A DNA stretch of 64,000 nt from the NCBI GenBank assembly GCA_003104905.1, contig PQAS01000048.1, positions 1 through 64,000 of the forward strand, given 5' to 3'. This stretch comes from Candidatus Methanoperedentaceae archaeon. GTDB lineage: Archaea > Halobacteriota > Methanosarcinia > Methanosarcinales > Methanoperedenaceae. The notes beneath the pieces were generated by a model. The model was not told the origin of the DNA and did no database searches. It worked only from the letters and a program-made list of their open reading frames with translations. Made by a program: the position numbers and the translations under genes. Shown here in pieces: positions 8,894 to 17,590 of this stretch (positions are counted from its first letter, which is position 1; each line of letters starts with the position of its first letter).

Positions 8894-9833
8894 TTTATTT
8901 AAGAAAGAAGAGATCAATTCCCTGAAGGCAAGAATATCCCAACTTGAAGAAGAAAATAGAATACTTTCCCTGCAGCTTGGTAAAAAAGATGAAAAAGCCA
9001 AGAAAACGATTGCAATAAAACAGGATGTTGACAGGGAATTAAATGAGGCCAGGAATAAGATATCTTCACTTACGAATGAGATACAAACACTGAAAAATGA
9101 AACATCACAGGAATTTAAATTCAGGCTTTCCGAAAGTTTATCAAAAAACAGGCTTGAAGAGATTATTTTTTCGCTGGCTGGATTTCAGACGAAAATATCC
9201 ACATTAATAACAGTTTATCTGGAAAAGGACAAGTTATTGGAGGATGTGGCAAAGGATACAATCAACCTTTTTGACAGTTGCGCCCTGCATCTTATCGAAA
9301 AAATAGAATCATCCACCGGAAAAATAATTCTGTATGATACCAACCGGATCATTAATCTGGTAGTAATACCTGTTTTTCCAATTCTTCAATCTGAATGTGT
9401 CCTGAACAGGCAATTCGATCTTGGGCCATTAAGAAAAAATCTGGAATATGACAAAATCCTTGTTGTGAATGCCCATGCAGGTGAAACCATTATAGGAATT
9501 GTTGAAGCGGATACTTTTGTGGAGCATGAAATCGTAAGAAGTAATGTTATGGGAAAGCATAAACAGGGAGGATGGAGCCAGAAGCGATTCCAGAGCCTTG
9601 TGGAAGAGGATGTAAGACACCATGCTGATAAAGTAAGGGCTGTACTTGAACCCATGATCTTGAAACATAAAGATATACAATATGTCCTTGCGGGCGGTGA
9701 GGGGAAATTGATAAAAATGATCATGGAGGGATATGATTATCATCTTGTTATGAAAAGTATGGATACTATTTCAAAAGGTAATGCCGATCAGTTGTTAAGG
9801 GATGTGATGGCCGTAAGATGTTACTGGGTTTAA
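8886..9833 (+). CDS. Vms1/VLRF1-like peptidyl-tRNA hydrolase candidate (eRF1-type domain)
   Basis: 315 residues: an N-terminal Lys/Glu-rich coiled coil (about 1-80) followed by an eRF1/Vms1-like domain. The key loop is GKHKQGGWSQKRFQ; it resembles the release-factor GGQ loop with its downstream basic Q/R helix, but with Trp where Gln would be. Vms1/ANKZF1 and related VLRF1 proteins release nascent chains from stalled large subunits. The gene overlaps the Brix gene and closes the exosome/proteasome superoperon, a suitable place for ribosome quality control. The family call is from motif memory and would need a profile search. Confidence 0.65.
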   Translation: MFDLFKKEEINSLKARISQLEEENRILSLQLGKKDEKAKKTIAIKQDVDRELNEARNKISSLTNEIQTLKNETSQEFKFRLSESLSKNRLEEIIFSLAGFQTKISTLITVYLEKDKLLEDVAKDTINLFDSCALHLIEKIESSTGKIILYDTNRIINLVVIPVFPILQSECVLNRQFDLGPLRKNLEYDKILVVNAHAGETIIGIVEADTFVEHEIVRSNVMGKHKQGGWSQKRFQSLVEEDVRHHADKVRAVLEPMILKHKDIQYVLAGGEGKLIKMIMEGYDYHLVMKSMDTISKGNADQLLRDVMAVRCYWV

Positions 9834-9923
9834 TCCTTGTGGGATCAGAAGCACGAAAGGTGTTCATTTAGTCATACATAAATACCAGAAGACAAATAGT
9901 TATATTGTCTTCGGGTGAGAAAA

Positions 9924-10166
9924 ATGAACCAAAAAACGGTCTTAAGAATAAATGAAAAAATCTTAAAGAATACTCTGAAATGTAAGAAAGATTTTTCCTG
10001 TCTGTCAGGTAAAAGCCTTTGTCAGGTTGAATTTAATGTTGGAGATAAGATCCATTTTGTAAAATGCATGAGCAATGAACCCTGTAATTACAGGGTATCA
10101 TTTGGTTATTCTTTTGTTTGTCTTTGTCCTGTAAGAAAAGAACTTTTTAATCGTTATAATATTTGA
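9924..10166 (+). CDS. Small cysteine-rich protein of unknown function
   Basis: 80 residues from ATG 9924, preceded by GGGTGAG; an in-frame GTG at 9915 is less likely. It has no signal peptide or membrane segment. Seven cysteines (KCKKDFSC, LCQVEF, KCMSNEPC, FVCLCP) suggest a structural metal site such as zinc. It stands alone after the superoperon and converges on the S-layer-like gene. Not recognised as a named family. Codon use looks ordinary and the start signals are good. Confidence 0.6.
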   Translation: MNQKTVLRINEKILKNTLKCKKDFSCLSGKSLCQVEFNVGDKIHFVKCMSNEPCNYRVSFGYSFVCLCPVRKELFNRYNI

Positions 10167-10169
10167 TCC

Positions 10170-10202
10170 TAAAAAAAAGAAGTAAAGAATTCTTTACTTC
10201 TT
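10170..10202 (-). terminator. Perfect 26-bp palindrome with T-run, terminator of the S-layer-like gene
   Basis: 10177-10202 is a perfect 26-base palindrome (13-base arm AAGAAGTAAAGAA). Read on the minus strand it contains the stop codon of the 1301-residue protein (10194-10196) and is followed by about 9 T residues (10170-10178 read backwards). It also lies just beyond the end of the rightward Cys-rich gene, so it could act in both directions. Confidence 0.65.
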
Positions 10203-13200
10203 GAACAAGAGATTGAATTTCTGGCTCAATAGTCCGAATTTCTGTTTCAACAATTCAAGGCTCAATAAACCTTTTGAAGTCAGGACATAAATGATCACAG
10301 CTCCGATGCCAGTAGCTATTGCGGCTATCAAAAGATAATTGGTTGGTTTTTGCTGCACGACCAATAAATTGCTCTTTCCCAGGATCTCCACTGTGATATT
10401 TGCGGGTGTAGCTTCTTTTCTGGTAAAATTGATCTCTAAGTTCTCACCAGCTCCCAATGTGACTGATTGATTTTCAACAGCAGTGCCGTTTATGATTAGC
10501 TCAACAGGAAGCGTGTCCAGCTTAGTGCCAGCATTGGTAATATTGGACTTGATTATGAAATCATCACTCGTGAAGACAGGATTGGGAGTGATATAGATAT
10601 CAAGAGCCTTGAATTCCGAATATGGAGCTATTATATCTATATCCCTTGAAACAGTAATATAGGATTTTTTTGATGCTGTTATTGTATGGGTCCCGCTTGT
10701 CTCCAGCCTGTAATTCAATTCGCCAGTGCTATTGGTTGTACCAATACTTGTATTGTCAAATAGAACGGATGCATCGCTCATGGCAGTACCGTTATAAAGG
10801 ACTTTTATGTTTATTTTTTCATACTGGTTTGCTTTTGTAGGCGTTTCAATGGTCAGCCTGTAATCCACATATTTCTCAATCTCAATATTCTTTGTTGCTT
10901 TTTCATAACCTGTCTTTGTTGCTGTAATGGTGTTTGTTCCATTTTTTAAATTCTTGGGTATACTGTAATTGATCATGCCGTCCTTATCAGTCGTGCCGAT
11001 ATCGGTATCTAATGTCACAGATGCATTATCAACAGCTTTTCCCCCGGCTGTTACTTTTATATTGATGTTATCCCCGGCCATTATTTTTGAAGGGGCATCG
11101 ATCACGAGCTGGTTCTCTATCATATCAGCTGTTACATCGACTGCGAAGTAGAACCTGAGCGCATCAGCATTATCTGCAACTTTAATCCTGAGGTTTCCCA
11201 TGAGCACATCATTCTTATTCTTGTCAAGACCGATACTGCCGTCGTTGCTCATTGTTATTTTATCACCTGTGACGCTTCTTACTTCCATCTTGCCGAACTG
11301 GTCTGCTGATTTAACAGTGGTGGGGCTATCTGATATCTGGAACATCCCTTTTAAGAATGCGGCCTGCATTTCCTCGCCTGAGAATACACTTTCAAATCTT
11401 ACCATTATCAATGGCAGGCTATCCGTACCCCCCACCGGCTTGGCATAAACATACGTCTCCCCTGCAGAGAGCGGGGTCGTATCCACTTCCGAGCCGTCTT
11501 TCAGGAGTGAAAGAAGCATTGATCTTCCTTTCAGGTCAATATCAGTCGCCTTGAGAACATAACCTTCTTTGAGGGGGAGGGTGCCTCCCACTGATATTGT
11601 GCGCTTGGTATCGTCATCGATAAGGACTTTATGAAGGTTATTGTTTGCAAGCGTGCTGATGCCAGCGAAATCTGTGCTTGGTCTTGTATTGATTTCTCCG
11701 GAGCTGGATATTCCGGTGTTCTCTGTGTAGCCTGCAAAATATTTATCGGCCATGAAGCCGATGACCTTATATTTCCCAAAACCTGAATAAGTGAATTTCA
11801 CTTCATCGGTTGTTGTTGAATATTCAAGGCCCTTATCAGGGATACTTCTTCCGCTTACTTTATCAAGAAGTTTCAATTTTTCGCTGCCTATACCATCATC
11901 AAGATCATAGAAGAACCCTACACTTGTTTTTCCGAGATTCATTCCAAAATTGTAAGGCGTCCATTCCATAATTGGATTGGGTTCATCCCTGTAAACAGTA
12001 CTCCTGACCTCGAAGTCCCCTGTTTTTTCAACAGAAAGGGCAAAGCGGACAACCGAATCATTGTCAGCAACGATAATTTTTACATCGCCCATGATGGTGG
12101 CGGTGGTTCCCTTGCTAAGCCCGATGGTTCCGCTGTTTTCCATCTTTATTCCATCCTTGTTCGCAGTGGTTACTTCCATGTTGCCGAACTGATTTCCGGT
12201 TTGTACTATTGTAGCGTCTTCGGATATCTGGAACATGCCTTTTAGGAATGCGGTTTGCATTTCCTGGCCTGAGAATACATTGTCAAACCTTACCATGATC
12301 AATGGAAGGCTCTCAACACCGCCAACGGTCTTTGTATATACATATGTCTCATCTGCAGAGAGGGGTGATGTATCGACTTCATTTCCGTCCTTTAAGAGTG
12401 ACAGGAGCATTTGCCTTGCGTTCAGATCAATATCTTTTGCTTTGAGGACATAACCTTCTTTCAGGGGGATAGTTCCTCCAACAGATACGGTTCGCTTTGT
12501 ATCATCGTCGATCAGCACCTTATGGAGCTGATTGGATGCAACTGTACTAATCCCATCGAAATCCGTACTTGGCCTGGTATTTTTTGAGGAGGTATTTTCA
12601 GTATAGCCTGCAAAATACTTGTCTGCCATAAAACCTATGACCTGATATTTTCCGAAGGCTGTATGGGTAAAGGTCACTTCCTGTGGGGATGTCGAATAAA
12701 CAAGCTTACCTTCAGCGATAGTCCTTGAAGTGTTACTGCTCAAAGTAATTTTTATGTTCTCGTTGCCCACATCGTCCTTTGCATTATAATAGAACCCTGA
12801 GAAGCTCTGTGGAGTCCACGTATATGCAAGAGCGAAATCATCCGGTTTGCTGCCATCCCAGATGCGGTTGCCCGTACTATAGGTTGTGGGGATGTTTTTT
12901 ATTGTAAATTCAGCAATAATGGTGCCGTTTGGATTAGTTAGATTAGCAGTGATTTTGTAGGTTCCTTTTTTGTCTCTGCTGAAATTATATGTTGATTCTG
13001 CGCCAGGAGCTACGGATTCTTTGGGTCTCAGAGGATCAGTGGCATTATTTTCTTCATGCCAGGTCAAATTCCCACCCTGGCTTCCTATTGTTACAGTGAG
13101 AATTTTTGATTCCCCAACTGTGATAGTAGAAGTAGATGTTTTTGAGGGGTCTTGACTTATTGTTGGTGCAAGATTTTTTGTTGTAAAATTTTGAATTGGT

Positions 13201-14099
13201 GAACTGGAATTAAAGCTTTGATTGGTATTATTATAAGCAAAAACACTATAATAATATTTTGTTCCTTCTGTCAAACCGGAAAGCTTTATCTTTGTTGATG
13301 TTCCGATAACAGTTGACTGCAATAGTGAGTCATTCAGACCATATTTGACATTGGTTTTGGCATTGCTTTGATTTACCACAAATGATATATTTATGCTTGT
13401 GGATGCTAAATTTTCCTCATTAACTCCTGAAATATTTGGGGCCGTTGCGTCAAGAGTGGTAAAACTGTAAGTTGAGGAATTTGTATGAAGACTCATATTA
13501 GTATTATTGTAAGCAGTAACATTATAATAATATTTTGTCCCATGTGATAATCCTATAAGATGTATAACTTTATTTGAATGTGTGTCATTGTCCCATTCAT
13601 CCAAAATCATCGTGGATACACTTGTTCCATATAGGACTTTTGTACGTGCATTGCTTTGATTGACACTGAAGTTGATATATGCGCTTGTATCAAGAGGAGT
13701 TTCTGAAGGGTCAGTAGTAATGGTTGGAGCAGTTTCACTGGAAGTAGAATCAGTCACGATCCACAGCCACTCTGTAAAATCCGTGTCAGATGCATTGCTT
13801 GCATTTGCAGAAATTACAGTTATATTATAATGTCCAGCATTTTTGGTAAATGTTCTATTTGGTGAACTTACATCGTATTCGGTAGATCCATTTTTTGATC
13901 CATTAATATACCATTTTACAGTATTATTTATAGGAGTATTATCAGTTATCGTTATGTTGAAGTTTCTCGGTTCTCCCGAATTACTATATACTGGGCCTCG
14001 ATCACCGGATGGATTATTCTTTATTCCAACTACATTGATTACGAATCCGAAAATCAATACCAAAATCGTAAATCCTAAAACAAATTTTTTATTTACCAT
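10194..14099 (-). CDS. Giant S-layer-type surface protein with two S-layer duplication domains
   Basis: 1301-residue exported protein. In order: N-terminal signal/anchor (about 7-27); PKD/Ig-like domain (37-118); two fibronectin III-like domains with YYYNVTAYNNT and YYYSVFAYNNT strands (about 122-308); Ig-like domain (310-405); two tandem Methanosarcina-type S-layer duplication (DUF1608) domains (about 412-990), each with FGKY-VIGFMADKYFAGYTEN and LHKVLIDDDTKRT-SVGG; repeated Ig-like modules with GYEKATKN-type turns; CARDB-like module; transmembrane helix (about 1258-1278) and a basic Leu/Phe/Lys tail. Unlike the protein at 34298, it has no PGF-CTERM signal. Many N-x-S/T sites suggest glycosylation. 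A TATA-like element near 14198-14208 and GAGGGG ribosome site precede it. Confidence 0.88.
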   Translation of the reverse strand: MVNKKFVLGFTILVLIFGFVINVVGIKNNPSGDRGPVYSNSGEPRNFNITITDNTPINNTVKWYINGSKNGSTEYDVSSPNRTFTKNAGHYNITVISANASNASDTDFTEWLWIVTDSTSSETAPTITTDPSETPLDTSAYINFSVNQSNARTKVLYGTSVSTMILDEWDNDTHSNKVIHLIGLSHGTKYYYNVTAYNNTNMSLHTNSSTYSFTTLDATAPNISGVNEENLASTSINISFVVNQSNAKTNVKYGLNDSLLQSTVIGTSTKIKLSGLTEGTKYYYSVFAYNNTNQSFNSSSPIQNFTTKNLAPTISQDPSKTSTSTITVGESKILTVTIGSQGGNLTWHEENNATDPLRPKESVAPGAESTYNFSRDKKGTYKITANLTNPNGTIIAEFTIKNIPTTYSTGNRIWDGSKPDDFALAYTWTPQSFSGFYYNAKDDVGNENIKITLSSNTSRTIAEGKLVYSTSPQEVTFTHTAFGKYQVIGFMADKYFAGYTENTSSKNTRPSTDFDGISTVASNQLHKVLIDDDTKRTVSVGGTIPLKEGYVLKAKDIDLNARQMLLSLLKDGNEVDTSPLSADETYVYTKTVGGVESLPLIMVRFDNVFSGQEMQTAFLKGMFQISEDATIVQTGNQFGNMEVTTANKDGIKMENSGTIGLSKGTTATIMGDVKIIVADNDSVVRFALSVEKTGDFEVRSTVYRDEPNPIMEWTPYNFGMNLGKTSVGFFYDLDDGIGSEKLKLLDKVSGRSIPDKGLEYSTTTDEVKFTYSGFGKYKVIGFMADKYFAGYTENTGISSSGEINTRPSTDFAGISTLANNNLHKVLIDDDTKRTISVGGTLPLKEGYVLKATDIDLKGRSMLLSLLKDGSEVDTTPLSAGETYVYAKPVGGTDSLPLIMVRFESVFSGEEMQAAFLKGMFQISDSPTTVKSADQFGKMEVRSVTGDKITMSNDGSIGLDKNKNDVLMGNLRIKVADNADALRFYFAVDVTADMIENQLVIDAPSKIMAGDNINIKVTAGGKAVDNASVTLDTDIGTTDKDGMINYSIPKNLKNGTNTITATKTGYEKATKNIEIEKYVDYRLTIETPTKANQYEKINIKVLYNGTAMSDASVLFDNTSIGTTNSTGELNYRLETSGTHTITASKKSYITVSRDIDIIAPYSEFKALDIYITPNPVFTSDDFIIKSNITNAGTKLDTLPVELIINGTAVENQSVTLGAGENLEINFTRKEATPANITVEILGKSNLLVVQQKPTNYLLIAAIATGIGAVIIYVLTSKGLLSLELLKQKFGLLSQKFNLLFKK

Positions 14100-14274
14100 T
14101 ATTTTCTTCCCCTCTGATCATTTTCAATTTATTCTCCTGTGGTTGCTATATCACAAAATGCGTATAACAAGACCTCTGTGTCATAAGAACGCATCATATA
14201 TAAATAATTTCTGCGATTAAAGCCAACTTGTGCCAGTTTAAATCAAAGATAGCGGAATTTTATTATCATTAACG

Positions 14275-14856
14275 TTAAAAAATCTCCAAAAAAGTTTTCA
14301 CTTCATCAAATTTTGCACCCTTTCTTATGATCTTCATGTTAACCAGGTCAACTACTGTGGAAGGTTCGCCCAGACATTCCCCGCCATCTATGATATAATC
14401 CGCGCTGATCTTGATCTCATCCACTCTTCGTGGCGGGGCTTCTCCTGAAAAGTTGGCGCTCGTAGATGTTATCGGCACCCCGGCAAGTTCTATGAGCTTA
14501 ATTGTGGTTTTGTGCGCCGGGAAACGTATACCGACCAATTCCGAACCCGAAGTGAGCATATCGTTGACGATTTTTTTCTTTTTCAGGAGGACTGTCACGG
14601 GTCCGGGGAGGAACTTTTCAATAAACCGTTTTTCCTTTTCCCCGATATACACAAGTCCTTCCATCATTTTAAAATCAGATACGGCAACAGAAACAGGTTT
14701 ATCTTTATCGCGCTTCTTAATGGCGAATACTTTTTCAAGGGCAGCGGTCGAGAATATATTTGCCCCGATGCCATATACGGTTTCTGTGGGATAAATTACT
14801 ATACCATTTTTCTTGATGATTTCCGAGGCTTTCCTGATATCCGTGCCTATCTGCAT
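14275..14856 (-). CDS. sua5: Threonylcarbamoyl-AMP synthase (Sua5/YrdC)
   Basis: 193-residue YrdC-domain protein that makes threonylcarbamoyl-AMP from Thr, bicarbonate and ATP for t6A37 of ANN-decoding tRNAs. Signature segments are YPTETVYGIG near the N-terminus, KKRDKDKP, and ITSTSANFSGE. It lacks the C-terminal Sua5 domain, so it is the short YrdC form. Downstream, in the same direction, of the ferredoxin gene, with about 120 bases between that probably hold its own promoter. Confidence 0.93.
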   Translation of the reverse strand: MQIGTDIRKASEIIKKNGIVIYPTETVYGIGANIFSTAALEKVFAIKKRDKDKPVSVAVSDFKMMEGLVYIGEKEKRFIEKFLPGPVTVLLKKKKIVNDMLTSGSELVGIRFPAHKTTIKLIELAGVPITSTSANFSGEAPPRRVDEIKISADYIIDGGECLGEPSTVVDLVNMKIIRKGAKFDEVKTFLEIF

Positions 14857-14975
14857 GGCTGAACCTCCGATTTTAAAAAAATGACATCATAAATAACTTC
14901 AGCATGAATGGAGAATTTATTCAATAATATTACATACATTTGTCAGATACATAAAAAATCTGCGGTCTTTGAACT

Positions 14976-15212
14976 TCATGCCGTAACGATCGTCAGGGAT
15001 GTTACCGGGCAGTTGCGTGTGCATATACCACAGGCGATGCATGCATCAGGATTGATAATTGCTGCGCCGTTCGTCACGGAAATTGCAAGTTTGGCTGTAT
15101 TTATGTCAAAATCATCAGCTTTACCCAGTTTAATATTTGTCGGGCAGACCGACACACATATTCCACATCCGTTGCAGATATCCGATTGCATTAATTTCTT
15201 GTCTTTTGCCAT
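14976..15212 (-). CDS. 2[4Fe-4S] ferredoxin
   Basis: 78-residue ferredoxin with two CxxCxxCxxxCP clusters (CNGCGICVSVCP and CIACGICTRNCP), separated by about 27 residues, giving two low-potential [4Fe-4S] sites. It follows the CetZ-like gene by 38 bases on the same strand and is probably co-transcribed with it. An electron carrier beside a cytoskeletal gene has no obvious explanation; it may simply share a promoter. Confidence 0.9.
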   Translation of the reverse strand: MAKDKKLMQSDICNGCGICVSVCPTNIKLGKADDFDINTAKLAISVTNGAAIINPDACIACGICTRNCPVTSLTIVTA

Positions 15213-15250
15213 AATGTGTGATACCTCTTTGAGTGATATGAATATTTCGA

Positions 15251-16348
15251 TTAATACTGGGGCTCCAATCCTTCGAGCCGATTTATGATTTCCTGGTTTA
15301 ATCCTGTTGTTTGTTCCTTTTTATCCTTTTCTTTGTGCACCGCATCAATACCAATTTCAAATAATTTGTCCAGTTCAGTGGAGGTACTTATCGAAAGTAA
15401 TGTCAGCACCCTTGGCATTTCTCCGTTGCGTAAGAGAATGCCTTTGAATATCTGTCCTATTTCGGTGGATAATTTCTCAACCTCACTTGTAATATCAGTG
15501 ATGTTCAGGTATTTCGGATCCCCTTCAATTATTATCATCGCCCTGTTCGATTCCTTATAAGGCTCAAGCTTAAAAAGAAGACCTGCATATGAAATACTGT
15601 GCTGGATAACAGATTTAATGGGCATATTTTTATCACCCTTGCCAAATCCCATAGTAGCAAGCTTTGTTCCCCCGGACATTACAGTTTTAAAATCCCCTAG
15701 GTCAGTCACCATCATCATTTCGCTGTCAAGCGCCTTCAATAGAAAGAGAAATCTCCTGGCAACAGTAGAATTTATTTCATCATATGCATTTTTGATATCC
15801 TTTCCAAGATGTTTCAGATATTGATTATCAACAAGTATTGTACCGTCGCTATTTCCATCCATTATTTCTTTTACGCAAAAGATGGAATTTTGCAGATAGA
15901 TCGAACCCTCTTCCCTGAACGGAAGTACTATGATCCCATAAACATTATACTTATATCGTTCTTTCATCGCGTTTATCAAAAGGGGCGCAAAAGAAGAACC
16001 GGTTCCGCCTGATGAGGAAGCCATAACAAAAGCAACATCAAAATCACCGCGCTCCTCGATAATACGAAGCAGGAGTTCTTTATTATCCTCAAAAGTTTTC
16101 TTTCCGACATTCCTGTTCGCTCCCACGCCATGCAGATGCGGCACCTGGATCCTGTCTTTTGCCTTTGTATGCTTCAATTCTTTAAGGTCGTTAACAGCAG
16201 TGTTGATCGCGAGTGTTTCAACGTGGCTTTTAAACCTCTGGCTTCCATAATACTTTGCCAGGGCGCCCCCGCCGAATGCTTCCTTGTTAATTGAATCAAG
16301 GATCCTGTTCCCGCATTGTCCAACTCCGATAATAAGTACATTCAGCAT
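15251..16348 (-). CDS. CetZ-like tubulin/FtsZ-superfamily GTPase
   Basis: 365 residues. N-terminal nucleotide loop IGVGQCGNRI, a tubulin signature loop of the form SSSGGTGSS (instead of GGGTGSG), and a T7-like catalytic loop TDLGDFKTVMSGG retaining two Asp residues. This fits the archaeal CetZ/noncanonical FtsZ group more than canonical FtsZ1/FtsZ2. CetZ proteins influence archaeal cell shape and motility. It begins 7 bases after the stop of a membrane protein gene and is followed by the ferredoxin, implying a three-gene operon. Nucleotide hydrolysis and polymerisation are expected but not shown. Confidence 0.82.
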   Translation of the reverse strand: MLNVLIIGVGQCGNRILDSINKEAFGGGALAKYYGSQRFKSHVETLAINTAVNDLKELKHTKAKDRIQVPHLHGVGANRNVGKKTFEDNKELLLRIIEERGDFDVAFVMASSSGGTGSSFAPLLINAMKERYKYNVYGIIVLPFREEGSIYLQNSIFCVKEIMDGNSDGTILVDNQYLKHLGKDIKNAYDEINSTVARRFLFLLKALDSEMMMVTDLGDFKTVMSGGTKLATMGFGKGDKNMPIKSVIQHSISYAGLLFKLEPYKESNRAMIIIEGDPKYLNITDITSEVEKLSTEIGQIFKGILLRNGEMPRVLTLLSISTSTELDKLFEIGIDAVHKEKDKKEQTTGLNQEIINRLEGLEPQY

Positions 16349-16355
16349 ATTTCCT

Positions 16356-17519
16356 CTAGAATGAATATTCCCTATGTCTTTTGATAATAAATAACGCCAT
16401 TCCGACTATAATTATTATTGCCGGAACAAGGACATACAGATAATCTTTTTCATTTTCTTTCACAATAATGGAATCGGAATTTGCAGAGAAACCTGTTGAA
16501 TCATCGGAATAACTGGTTTTTAAAATTATTGAGTAATTTCCAGGTTCAAGCGCTTTCAGGGTCGCAGAATATTCTTCAGACTCACCCGAATCTATTTTTT
16601 TATATACCTGCCGCAGATCTCCTTCTGTTACTTCCATTCCTTTCGGAAGCGCTCCTTCTATAAGTATTGACTCCGCAGATACATTCCCATTGTTTGTGAT
16701 TTTCACTGTGACTTTTGCCGACTCACCTGTGAGTAAATTATTTTTATCAAGTGTAATAACCGTGCTAAGGTTGGATTTTTCTTTCTTTTCATTAAGAACA
16801 GTAATTGAAAGGGAATTTGACCGTGCAGTATTAGAGCCATACCTTATTGTCGTAGGTTCAATATTAAATGAGCCCGGTTCCACGGCTTTCAAGGCAAATA
16901 ATAGCTCCAGACGTTCGCCTGCTTTCAGTTCATTCTGTAAGATCGGGGGAAAACTTGAGCCTGGCGCTCTCGCAAATCCTTGCGGCAGTTTTTCATCCAA
17001 TGAAAGGTTGTAGGCTGTCCCATTACCTGTGTTTTCCAGATTGATCTTAAATTCTACAACATCCCCCATATTCATTGTTGTTTTATCAGCTGATTTTGTC
17101 AATTCTATGTTAGGAATTTTCTCTTCGACCGCAGGAATTTCGACATTGTAATTTATCGGCTCATGCCATTCATCAGGATATTCTATTGTAATCCTTACAC
17201 TATCCTGTTGAATAAAGGATGAATTGAGCATGATTTTATTAAAACGATCGGATTCTAATGCATCTCCTTCATATAATGTATGGTTATCTGTTAATCCTCC
17301 TGAAATTAGATGGAGTCTGACATAAGATTTAATGGATTCACCTATTTCGAAGACTTCCACTTTGTAATATCCGTTCATGAAATCCAGGCCGGTATGATTT
17401 TTCATGAAAAAAGATTCGGTTCGTACAGCATTTACCTGGATCGGAAAAATTAATAAAATAATTATTAGAATTGATAATTTTTTCGATAAGTCATAGTCAA
17501 TTTTGGGTTTCGGAATCAT
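16356..17519 (-). CDS. Exported protein with CARDB/DUF11-like repeats and C-terminal anchor
   Basis: 387 residues: signal peptide (core about 15-33), an N-terminal beta-rich domain, two related beta-sandwich repeats (about 133-245 and 250-350; both with the pattern 'N-x-G-N-x-x-A-x-x-L/I' and 'L-P-x-G'), then one transmembrane helix (about 358-378) and a 9-residue basic cytoplasmic tail. The repeats resemble CARDB/DUF11 modules common in archaeal surface proteins. Its tight linkage to the CetZ-like gene makes it a candidate outer partner of that filament; this is inference. Confidence 0.75.
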   Translation of the reverse strand: MIPKPKIDYDLSKKLSILIIILLIFPIQVNAVRTESFFMKNHTGLDFMNGYYKVEVFEIGESIKSYVRLHLISGGLTDNHTLYEGDALESDRFNKIMLNSSFIQQDSVRITIEYPDEWHEPINYNVEIPAVEEKIPNIELTKSADKTTMNMGDVVEFKINLENTGNGTAYNLSLDEKLPQGFARAPGSSFPPILQNELKAGERLELLFALKAVEPGSFNIEPTTIRYGSNTARSNSLSITVLNEKKEKSNLSTVITLDKNNLLTGESAKVTVKITNNGNVSAESILIEGALPKGMEVTEGDLRQVYKKIDSGESEEYSATLKALEPGNYSIILKTSYSDDSTGFSANSDSIIVKENEKDYLYVLVPAIIIIVGMALFIIKRHREYSF

Positions 17520-17590
17520 TAATAAAACAGTCTATAATATCTATAATATTTAAGGCTTATGAGTATCATTTTTATAATGAAAAAAATATT

